Positions 12,840-22,716 of a DNA stretch of 64,000 nt are shown here, piece after piece. The stretch comes from Pseudoscleropodium purum (taxonomy: Eukaryota > Streptophyta > Bryopsida > Hypnales > Brachytheciaceae), in the NCBI GenBank assembly GCA_963969395.1, contig OZ017799.1, positions 13,890,501-13,954,500 on the forward strand, given 5' to 3'. Position 1 is the first letter of the stretch. Each line of letters begins with the position of its first letter. Under the pieces are notes generated by a model. The model saw only the letters and a program-made list of their open reading frames with translations, did no database searches and had not been told where the DNA came from. The position numbers were made by a program, and so were the translations under genes.

Positions 12840-13110
12840 GTGGATACTAACTCCACTAGAGAGATAGAAAATGTTAGTAGACCCAATTTCATATAGACTC
12901 ATTCACATCTTGAGTATGAAATATGAGAAAAAAATATGAATAGAGCTTGAAATTCCATACTCAAGTTGTGAATTTCCATTGTTGCACTATGGAATTGGAT
13001 ACATGAACTTTTGGGAGTTCTTTGGTGCATCAGGTTTGAGAATGGTAACATGGTTGAGATTACTTCACCATTAATCTCTTGCATTTGAAGGGTGCTTAAA
13101 TATTTCCTAG
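12840..13110 (+). repeat. Dispersed repeat R2, copy 3
   Basis: This copy lies in another intron of the receptor kinase relic. It carries CCATACTCAAGTTGTGAA followed by CCATTGTTGCACTATGGAAT, clearly related to the copy at 4745-5020. CTCCACTAGAGAGATAG upstream also has a counterpart there. Insertion of the repeat into introns fits the gene's long AT-rich introns. Confidence 0.55.
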
Positions 13111-13754
13111 CACAAATTGCAAACAATTGCTTCAAGCTGTTCTTTTTTGTGGAAATAGCTTTGTTGTATTAGTTGGACTATAAATAACCTTGAACCCTGG
13201 ATTCTTAAGTTCAAAGTTATTGGCTACGTTGTTGATTCAAAAAATTACACTTAGTGAATAAATATTTGTCTGTTTGAACAAATTGGACATTGTGTAGGAA
13301 TTTGAGTAGAAACAAGTTCAACGGGAGTATTACAAATTTGTCATCCTTCCTCAATGTGAGTGAGCTAACTATGTTGGACCTTTCTTACAACCAAACCTTG
13401 CTTTGTATGACTCCACTCAATTGGACAATCCCAGACCTCGGCTCTATTCAAGAATTGTAAGTTACATCTCAGCTAGCTTGCCGCTTCTCTAATCCTTAAA
13501 AACTTTTATGTACTTGTGTTCAATGTGAAATAAAATAAAGTTAATTTTCATCAAGTCTTCACTAATTATATGTCACCATTTCAATAGGATGCATGTATGG
13601 GAATTAAATGTTCACCAATCATATGTCAACGTATCACTAACTACATGCACGTTTTTTCTTCTATGTAGTAAGTTAACACTACCTACATACCAACAACAAT
13701 GATAAATGTAAGGGTAGTTTGTTCTCAAAGTGACCATTTAAGAGTTGATTGCTT

Positions 13755-13870
13755 TTTTGAAAAAGTTGAACACCTTGAAACAATTTTCAGAAAATTTTCA
13801 TATGAAAAAAAATGGGATTGGCATCAAACCCAAGTTGTTTTATATTTTTGAACTTTAATGGACTCTTGGT
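13755..13870 (+). repeat. Short repeat shared with 54335-54440
   Basis: The run GGGATTGGCATCAAACCCAA with the following TTTTATATTTTTGAA...TTTAATGG matches GGAATTGGCATTGAACCCAA with TTCATATTTTTTGAAGCTTTGTGG at about 54390-54440. The upstream CTTGAAA and AAGT words also correspond. This is a diverged dispersed element with undefined ends, inside an intron of the receptor kinase relic. Confidence 0.5.
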
Positions 13871-15660
13871 ACATTAAAGAAAGCAAAATGTATCTCTATG
13901 TCATCATTTGTCTATAAAGCATGGGCATTTTTAGAGTAGACTAGTGTAACCCCCAAAATTGTGCATTTACAATCATAATGTGAGAATTACACAAATTTAT
14001 TGTAATACAAATTTACCTAGAATAGTCAATTTTTGCTATTTTAGGAAGTGATAATTATAACTCAATAAGACACAATTAACATCATGCATTTTTTTTCCTA
14101 TTTAAATATCCTTCAATTAATTTCATGATCATTTAATATAACTTGAGGTGGATAATTTGACTAGTTTTATTATATCTGTTTACTATAATATGGCCTTGAG
14201 AGTAAAGATTTAGGATAGTGTATGATGAAAATTGTTTGTCTTCACAATGACACTGATTTGTAGTTGAAAATTTTGGTTTAAACAAATTAAATCACCATGC
14301 AAACAAACATTATATTTCATGATTTTCATCTTTGCTTGAAAGACAAGTCTGATAATATTTGTTGTCTTAGGTATTTGGACAACAACAAGATTTAAGGAGT
14401 CCTTGACGTCACTCAAATTCTTGCCGAACAAGATGTAGGAACAATTTATATTGGAATTAGGAATCTCAAAATTTTGAGTTTGACAAACAATAGTATCACG
14501 GATGTTAAATATGATGGAAGCAACTTTGACAATCATGTGACAATCTTTAGTTGAGTCTTTTCTATTAGCTAGTGTGTTGCATTGCTCAAGTACCTTTTAT
14601 TCTATAACTAACAATTCTATCCTTATCTTATTGCAATATAAGTATCAACAATGTGATATTTACAAATTAGAGACTAATGATTTGAATGACTCAATTTCAA
14701 ATCCAAAAGTCTTCATTTATACTAAAGGGACCTTTGAGATGCACTAAAATTCATTTACATTTCTCTATAAGATTGAAGTTTATTTTCAAAACTAAACAAC
14801 TTTTGGGAACTACCTTTTTTTCTTGATAGCCACTAAACAATAAAAATAAAACAATTTCAAGTAGGAAAATGCAATATGGAACGATTAGTGTGTCTTACAA
14901 CCTTCAATTTAGTTAAGTTGACATAATTCTAGGAATTTAGCACTTTTCATACCATGTAGCTTGAATCATGAATGCATACTAGGTCTAGTTTTGAGAGCTT
15001 TGTGTCATTCAACGTCAAAATTTTGGACGCCTAGAATCACTTCAATATATAGAACAAACAAGGAATGACACTAATTGAATCAACTTTGAGAGTAATAACC
15101 AAATCTCACCTAAATGTAGCTATTATAGTATTTCTACTACGATCTTAGGTCCTTGAGTTTTTTGTTCACCAGTCATGAAAAGTTTATATGTTCGTTGAAG
15201 AGTGAAATACTTGCATTAATTCTAGCATTGATTAAATACTTGCTTTGAAGTCTACTTATTTTTTATTTGTGGGGATAAAATTCATAGTAGACTCCAAAGG
15301 AACCCATACTATATTGGTAAGGTGGATACTAATGATGGCAAGCAATGCTATTGTAAACAAATTTGTTTCAATACTCCAATCGGTAATTATAGCTCACAAC
15401 TCCTTGCTCTAGCTTCATATGCTCAAAGAAATTAGAGGAAGTTAGTACAATGTAGTAACATGCGCATTTTACATTCCTAATGTTACTCTCCATCAATTAC
15501 ACCCCAAGAAGTTGATGCAAGGAATTGTGTCTTGTAGATAGTTCATTTTTTTATGTCCCTTTACAACATGTTTATCTAGTAATTTGTGCAATAGATTATT
15601 TTAATGTTCACACACATCAACCCCAAGTAACTATCAACCCCAAGTAACTATGGCAAACAA

Positions 15661-18422
15661 TTGAAGTATCATTTCCAAAAATTCCATTCTTATTGTACAG
15701 CTACTAAGTGGAGTGATCATATGATTATTGTCATCTCAATATGTACTAGCATGGTTGTGATAATTATCATCTTGTTGATCATCATGGGCGCAATTCTTCT
15801 CAAAAACAAAAGATACAAACAAGATTTGTTACTATATTTTCAAGTGAGTGCATTGACCTTACCTTTTGCAATTTTACTTTTGATTATGTGAGATAGTGTA
15901 CAAATTGTCATGCCTATGAAAAAGGCATAGTCTCTATCTCAAGTAAAGTTGAATTGTACCAACTATTTGGTTGTAGAATTTGTTGACTTTGACATCAAGC
16001 CTAATGTATTCTCACATAATGAGTTGCAGGTTGCTACAAGAGACTTCCATGAAGTCAATAAATTGGGAGAAGGTGACTATGGTGTTGTGTATAAAGTAAT
16101 TTTCCTACACCTCAAGATTTATTGGCATGTAATTTACTTAATGTAGTAACATTTGGTGCATACTGGAATGGTTAGATTCATAAGATGGTATAATATACAA
16201 GTAGTGCCATAATTGTGACATTCCCACATGTAGAGCTCTAAAAATTAGAATTGGTTTAGATTTAAAGTTTCCTTTGGACAATAGACACTATCTCAAATTT
16301 ATTTGATCAAAATTCATTAATTAGTTTGACATATACATGTACTTGTCCTAAAAGTTCTGAGGATTAATCATGAATAATTGGGAAATATGATATTCAAGGT
16401 GTATTGCCAAGTAGACAAATCGAGGCCATGAAGCTACTCTACATGAAGATAATCCAAGGCCTTGATGAATTCTCAAATGAGATTGTCCTCATCACTAGAA
16501 TGAACATAGAAACCTTGTGAACTTGAAAGGATGTTGCTTTCATGAATCTGCAAGGATCCTAGTTTATGAGTATGTTGACAACTTAGATATGGACCAAATT
16601 CTACCAATATTGTTTTCTCATCCAATTTACTAAAATGAATCTATATATTATCTATTATTTAAGCATCCATTGTGTGCTAGGTTTTGCATTCCCTCCTTAC
16701 CTTTCATGGGATTTGCAATGTTTCTTTAGATTGGAGGGGATTTGTTTCTATTCCCTTGTAACAACATTGATTGGGAATCCTCCTATTTTTCCCTATTATC
16801 TCCTAAAGGATGAATGAATTCTAGTGTCTTACTTTGGCCTGTGTGTGATTTTTTGTGCATATTGAGTTATATATGCACATAACTTTGTATTGAATCAATT
16901 GATCTTGATTATATCATAGGACTGGAGAGGCAAGTGGTGAATTGGACTCAATGGCTAAAGATATGTTTGGGAATTGCTCGTGGGTTGAATTACCTTCATG
17001 TAGATGCACGACCAAGAGTCATCCATTGGGACATCAAGGCTAGCAACATTTTACTTGACAAGAGTCTAGAGTCCAAAATTGTAGATTTTGGCTTGGCTTT
17101 ACTCTTCCCAGATGAGGAGAGTCATATTATGACTATTCATGTTGCTAGCATGAAGTAAGCTCTATCCAAGCCAAATTGTTTTTTCTAGCTATCCTTGCAT
17201 TGGTTGTAATCATTTACTTATTGGAAACTAAATGCCATAGTCTGTTTATTACAATAACGTTACATTGATATAAGTTGGAGTTATTGATTTGGTCATCAAG
17301 GCAATTCTTTTCTTCTTCCTAGCTATTAATGGCTCTTGCAAATAAAGAACCCTTGATTTGAAGCATCTATAGAGTAATCTAATGCAAATGATCATATGAA
17401 TGAATTGGTAGAGGGTACGTAGCCCTTGAGTATGCAACACGTGGTCAATTGAGCAACAAAGTGAATGTGCATAGTTTTGGGATTTTAGTTTTGGAGATTA
17501 TTTGTGGTCAACAAAACATTGATGAGAAGGGACCAATTGAACAAACATATCTCTCTGATTGGGTTTACCTCTCATCCCATCAACATCAATTGTTTCATCT
17601 TATCAAAAATATTGGAGACTAATGGACTTCCATTCATGTTTCACCCATTTAGGATGGCGGATTTATGATTTTGAAACAACCATTTGATTGGTGGTATTGT
17701 GAAAAGTTTAGTTGAAAGGGCTCAACAAATTTATATCATTAGATTGAGTGAAGGACATTGCATTGCTAGAAAAGAATCACTAGAACAAATGAACAAAATT
17801 ATATATATTGGCTTCTTCATGGTCCTTTCAAGGGTAAGTTGAAAATAGTTAATTTATTAAATTTGATCAAGTTATGTGAATAAGATAACTATTATAGATT
17901 TATTTTTTGTAGATTTGAGAGCTATCTGGTGGCCTTACATGCTTTACTTTGAATCACTTCATAACTAATTCATTCTTTGTCAAAAATATGATTCTACTTC
18001 CTATTACTTTATATACCAATTATTTGTTGATGGAAAAATTTGATACAAATAGGTTGGGTTACCATATATAAATCTTAATAGTTCAATAAATTATGAAACT
18101 AATGTTAGATTTGCTCTATTGAATCTAGTGTAGTGATTATTTGAAAGTGAGATTAAACTTTGTTCACGTTTCTCTTGTTCAAGCTTGGAAGCTATATGAA
18201 GAAAATAGGCTTATGGAATTGGTGGACCCATCACTACATTTAAGTGACGAAGAAGAAGAATTTATGCAACAAGTGATAAAACTAGCATTGTAGTGCATTC
18301 AAAATGAAGGAGAGAGGCGACCCAACATGGCTCACATTGTGTCCATCTTGCAGAATGATACAAATTCTGATGTCATAGTGCTCTCAGGTATAGGGGAGCT
18401 TAAACAATCCTATGAGTCTTGA
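15661..18422 (+). pseudogene. Transmembrane and kinase exons of the receptor kinase relic
   Basis: A hydrophobic helix (MIIVISICTSMVVIIIILLI) lies at about 15721-15780 and is followed by basic residues. Kinase parts follow. NKLGEGDYGVVYK, the glycine loop, ends at a GTAATT donor after 16095. The lysine motif (EAMKLL) is near 16425. A one-base deletion near 16503 precedes HRNLVNLKGCC in a new frame. 16934-17155 has VIHWDIKASNILLD and DFGLA. 17414-17570 has [22 protein letters not shown]. The last part, ~18183-18422, has WKLYEENRLMELVDPSL, a TAG, then CIQNEGERRPNMAHIVSILQ. The order and spacing fit an LRR-RLK kinase domain with several conserved residues lost. Confidence 0.8.
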
Positions 18423-19301
18423 AAGTTTTTGAAATTGAATTCCAATGGATTTACCTTTGTGACTCAGAACTTGTCATTGTCATCCCAGAATCTCTATTGA
18501 CGTCGTGGCAAAAACCTCACCATTGAAGAAGAGCTCAATGAAATTAATGCAACTTGATCATTTTGACAAACACTAACAAGACAATTGTGGTTGAAAATGA
18601 TGAGCAACAATACTGGGAGGTTGTCAAAACCTGGTCAACAATGCCAATGCTGTGGCCGTCTACAAGCAACCCTATACACTTGATTTCTAAAGGAATTAGC
18701 AATGGGCATTTGAGCTACAACTTTTGAGGTAGAGAGTCTTCACTAGTGATTTGCTTTTGAGATTGATTATAGAAACAGGCATTGAAGATGTTTTGTTGCT
18801 ATTCATGATTTTGATTTGAAATTTCTTTTCAAAATGAATCTAAACGAACATTGGTTTTTGTCATGGTAAGTATTTTGGTTGGTAGGTTGAATGAATTCAT
18901 TCATCTATATGTTCATTCATTTCTTGTCTCCTTGTGAGACTTGACTTCAAATACATGCTTCTTCTTGGTTGTGCCACTTGTTTCCTTGTTTTGTTGTTTG
19001 AAAAAGCTTATCTCCCTTGCAACACTTGACTCCAAATACACACTTCTTTGTTGTCATGCTGCTTGTTTCCTTGTATTGGAGTCATTTGAATAAACTTGAA
19101 ATGAGTTCTAGAGCTCAAATGGTTTAGCACTTGTGAAGTAGTGTAATGTGTGTTTATATGTTTGAGTTTTGTTTGGTGTATGATAATTTCACATTACAAA
19201 AAATTTCAGGCCTTGGGAAGGCCATGAATTTGGAACTGCCTGCAACTACCCTAGTGCAAATAGAGAGGAATTCTGCAGTTTTTTATTTTTTAATGAAAGT
19301 T

Positions 19302-19332
19302 GCTGATGTGGCACTACTTGTGCCACGTCAGC
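19302..19332. repeat. Short hairpin, 11-bp arms
   Basis: GCTGATGTGGC (19302-19312) and GCCACGTCAGC (19322-19332) are inverted copies with one mismatch around a 9-base loop. The sequence is GC-rich within an AT-rich intergenic stretch and is followed by an A/T run. It could be a remnant of terminal inverted repeats or a transcript stem-loop. The G/CACGTCA-like core also resembles a bZIP-type ACGT element, but that is weak. Confidence 0.5.
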
Positions 19333-19465
19333 ACCATGTCAGGTTTTTATACTTTTAAAATATTTTATTTAAAAAAAAAATTTATTTTTTATTTTCTTGT
19401 AATTGCATTACGGGGTGCCAAAAACAAAATTCTTAACAGCCCTCCACAAGGTTCAGATTTTTCTT

Positions 19466-19965
19466 AATGATAGGTTCAAGGGCTTTTTCACATGCCTTTG
19501 GAAGACAAGTGCTATGGTGTAGGTTGTGTTTAGGACATTATGGCCATGGCTCTTTGTGATCATGGAACTTTAGTTGGAGTGAGTAGTTTTTTAGAGGATA
19601 CATTGTTTTTGTGTCATTGTTACATTCATGTTTTTTGTTTACTCTAAATGAACAATCAAGAAAGTGAAATTCAAAATGACTCTTGGTAGATAACAATTAA
19701 AGTTCGAAAATTAGAAAACACATATTCAAGTTCTAAAATACATCTATATAGTAGAAGAGTGTTAGTAAGGAAAATAAGTCAAGAAATCAAAAGTGTTTGT
19801 TCAAAAAAGTTGGATTTAATTCTTATTTCTTAAGAGAACATTAATAATATTACAGATTAGTCTATGAGTTTTTTTAAGTCTTAGTAAACACATTATTGTT
19901 ACAAAGAAGTCCAATATTCATTAGTCACAAAATCTTGGCAGAGTCAGAGGACAAAATATACCTTA
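19466..19965 (+). repeat. Dispersed repeat R1, copy 2
   Basis: This is the direct, diverged counterpart of 545-1075. Together the two copies bracket the receptor kinase relic. Landmarks in order are CTCTTTGTGATCATGGAACT, GTTGGAGTGAGTAG, ATTTCTTAAGAGAACATTA, CATTATTGTTACAAAG and ATTCATTAGTCACAAAATC. The copy ends before the GC-richer gene island. A frame on the opposite strand at 19925-20137 is open but carries no recognisable motif. Confidence 0.7.
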
Positions 19966-20626
19966 GTGAGGCATCTTTCAAACATACCAAACCCATGCAC
20001 ATGCTTTCTGGATAGAGTGATCCTACCTTAGACACATGCTTGCTTGCTAGTACCAGATCATCACGAAAAGTACCACAAAAAATCATCGGCAATTGGTTAC
20101 CTGCAAATTTGAACACACCCTTGATTGGAGTTGACAAGCTGATGTTGAAGAGATGGCAAGAAAGTTAATGTAAGGATGAAGAAGAGGGCCACAGAAAGCT
20201 TGAAAACTGACTAAGTGATGGACCATTTCTGGAAACTGGCTAATGCCACAGAAAACAAACTGGTTAAGGGAAGAATTATGCCAACAACTAACTCAAACCC
20301 TGCAAAAAATATGCTGAAATAGTAATTTTTTCCTTCAATTACCCAAATCTGATTTTATCATGGCAATCTGTCTCCAAAGCCCATGAAGCCCTGGCATTAG
20401 GCATGGACAAGCAGCTATGCCCAAAAGAAATCAAATCACTTGTGAGTGAGAGCACGCAGCAATGACAATCTTCTGTCCACAATGGAAAGACTTAAGATTT
20501 CACGTAATACTGTAAAAATGTCTGATGATCTCTGAAGTGTGACTTACTTCGGATACCAAAGTGCAACCGACAGAGATTAAGGATAACACACTGAAATTTC
20601 TGTTGGCAGATTTAAGGCTACCAGGC

Positions 20627-21911
20627 TCATTGCAACCGTTTGCCTTCGGTAAACACCTGAACAACGAACTTGGAGAGTCCCACGAGAGAGAAAAGCAGCA
20701 AGTCACCTTTCTTGAACCCATTTTGAAGTGCGAAATCTTTCCAACCGGACCTGAATTGCACTCGGATAGTCGTGCGAACAGTGGACGAAACCTTGAGCTT
20801 CACAATTCTCCAAAGACCGCATGGGCCAAGGAGCAGTACACGCTCTTGAAATTTGTGTCCATACTCCTTGGCAAATCGAATTGGCAGCTCCTGGAAGCAA
20901 GCGTCAGTTCAGTGAGTTTACTTAGTGACTATGAAACAGCGATCATCATAAGTGTTCTGCAACTTTCTAACCTCGAAACTGCAGGAGGCAGATTAAATGC
21001 AATGGTTGGATCATGTCAGTAAACGCACACGCTTGTGCATACCTAGTAACTATGATTGGTGAACAATTTACGATAAAGATTCAATGCGGAAAGGTGATTA
21101 GTGAGCTCTTACCAGGTGATGGACGTGATCACCCAGGTTGGTTTTTGTGAGCTTGCTGATAAACCAGGGAAATCTGGAGTTCGAACTGATGGCAGCACTG
21201 AGTGCTGGATACTTGACACAATCCAGTTCTCGACGATAAGGATACACAATGACTCCATCCCTCATGTAGTCTGCAGGGTTGAAACTGAATTCACACTTGG
21301 GTGAGTCTGTGGTTGCTTGGTTTGTAGTAACCTTCCGATGGAGACGTGGAACCTTGGTTTGCGGTATGGCTCCATGGTCTTCCCTTCCATACTTGCCAAG
21401 TCCACGTTCTTTGAAACACTTGGAGAGGGGAGGAGTTTTGTACACGGCGTTCTTCTGGAGTTTCAAAGAGACAAGGAAACATGAAGTTTCCACCAGTCTG
21501 AAGAGGACGCAGTCACCCTCCTGAAATCCATTTTCCTTTACAAATTCCTTCCAGCCGGCACTCAGAAAAACCCGGACACTTTGTCCTCTACCACGGATAG
21601 GAGGGTATGTCTTGATCGCTACAGAGTGCGTGTGTCCAATCGGTCCCGTCAAGGAGATCAGCGCGTCCAGCATGTGACCGTGTGTGTGGATGAAGCTTGC
21701 AGGAATCGACTGTGCAGACAAGGTAGACAACATTGACACACACGTCGGAACTCTGGAGCACTTGGGAAGAGCTTTTAAGAGAGAGAGAGATAACATGCAG
21801 TTTTCCGAGTAACAGGTCAATGAAACTCACCACTCGCTCGTTTCTCTGCAGCATTGGATGCGTCATCTTCTTCTCAAAATAAGGAACCTCTGAACCCTGC
21901 AACATCTTCAT
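20627..21911 (-). CDS. REM-like transcription factor with two B3 domains
   Basis: Predicted 313-residue nuclear DNA-binding protein. Coding exons, 5' to 3' on the minus strand: 21911-21831, 21709-21113 and 20890-20627. Donors are GTGAGT and GTAAGA; acceptors are CTGCACAG and CTTCCAG; all are phase 0. B3 domain 1 (residues ~10-112) runs from PYFEKKMTHPMLQ through SIPASFIHTHG to GWKEFVKENGFQEGDCVLF. B3 domain 2 (~205-310) has FPWFISKLTKTNL, ELPIRFAKEYG and GWKDFALQNGFKKGDLLLF. A basic, less ordered linker separates them. Two B3 domains with the xTHP entry motif are typical of the plant REM family; targets are unknown. The start is the first of two nearby ATGs (MKMLQ). It lies 0.8 kb downstream of the ceramide kinase on the same strand. 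Confidence 0.85.
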
Positions 21912-22716
21912 CGCTCCACTGGTGAAGCTCCTCTGACACAACTCCACACTGTGCCAACTTCAATTTGTTTCCAAGGAAATGCCGTCAGGCATTTATCATC
22001 TTGGCATCCTCATAAATCATTGTCAACGGAGTTAATTCCAGGTACATGATGGAGGAGCAGGACACAGTCAGATGGATTTGACGTTACAGTTCTGGGGGTG
22101 TTAAGAACTGTACCATTGAACGGTAGCGCCGCATGATGAATCTCCGGCAAATTCATCATACCAGACCTCGTGATGCCCTTGACTTTTTGAGAGGAGTTCA
22201 GATTTCTAAGGATAAGCCACTGGTTCAGTATTTTATTGTCCAATTCATCATGTACGGTGTACCCCGGAGAAAAGCGACACTGCAATTATTAGCATGTGAT
22301 TGAACATAGCCAAATAGAGATCCTTGGACACTAGTCTTTATAAATAACCTGTACTTCGATGATGAATCTACGTGTTTGCGACAGACAAGGATGTTATGCT
22401 CTCAGTTTATTTCATGAATTTCAGAAGGAGAAACAGATAACATAGCAAGGAAGGTTTTTACTTCCCTATCTAGAACTTTACTCACTGTATGATTTTCGAT
22501 CACAGAAGAAACGTCTATAAAATTTGTGTCCTCGCTAGCGCTAATAACTGAAGGGGTATTTGATTATTGCGGCCTTGTGTACTTCTCAAATTACGAATGG
22601 CAGTCAGGGCAGTCTGCAATTTGGAAACAACTATTGCTAACGCTCTGATGCTTGTAGTGCATATGCACAATAATGTACATCCACTGTTGAACAAAGAAGA
22701 GATCTCCTCGACATGC
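21912..22716 (-). other. Spacer between ceramide kinase and the B3 gene
   Basis: This 805-bp gap must hold the 3' untranslated region of the ceramide kinase gene and the promoter and leader of the B3 gene, both on the minus strand. A 91-codon frame on the minus strand (22010-22285) has no recognised domain and may be a chance frame or part of a leader. No terminator or promoter motif could be fixed. Confidence 0.4.

Larger units (their letters stand above)
9425..14540 (+). pseudogene. LRR ectodomain exons of the receptor kinase relic
   Basis: LRR exons, several of them single repeats, are spaced by AT-rich introns: 9425-9495 (NPNLSGLLPDSI), 10551-10619 (LHDNAFVGNIPPW), ~11264-11410 (DLSGNKLTREFPF, then LGRNQLEGVIPND), 12398-12476 (DISSNNFIGALPSF), ~13298-13458 (NLSRNKFNGSI, then LDLSYNQ) and 14371-~14540 (YLDNNKI, then a TAA stop, then LKILSLTNNSI). 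These match the LxxLxxLxLxxNxLxGxIP consensus. Several exons end at GTAAG or GTGAG donors in the same phase, as is usual for one-repeat-per-exon LRR genes. Confidence 0.75.
7716..18557 (+). pseudogene. Decayed LRR receptor-like kinase
   Basis: Exons that once encoded a secreted LRR receptor kinase are still readable in order: a signal-peptide exon (7716-~7884), a cap with a W-rich PSWRGIQC motif (~8171-8402), LRR exons, a Cys-containing exon, a transmembrane exon and kinase exons. Living relatives are plasma-membrane receptors that bind a ligand outside the cell and phosphorylate Ser/Thr inside. Here the frame is broken near 8185 and 16503. TAA at 14393-14395 and TAG at 18291-18293 interrupt the frame. 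The catalytic HRD is HWD (17024-17032) and APE is ALE (17422-17430). Such accumulated damage argues for a pseudogene rather than a pseudokinase. Part of the reading rests on my exon assignment. Confidence 0.85.

Noticed and set aside
22010..22285. 91-codon minus-strand frame between ceramide kinase and the B3 gene
   Set aside because: There is no domain, and the position fits 3' untranslated or promoter sequence of the flanking genes.
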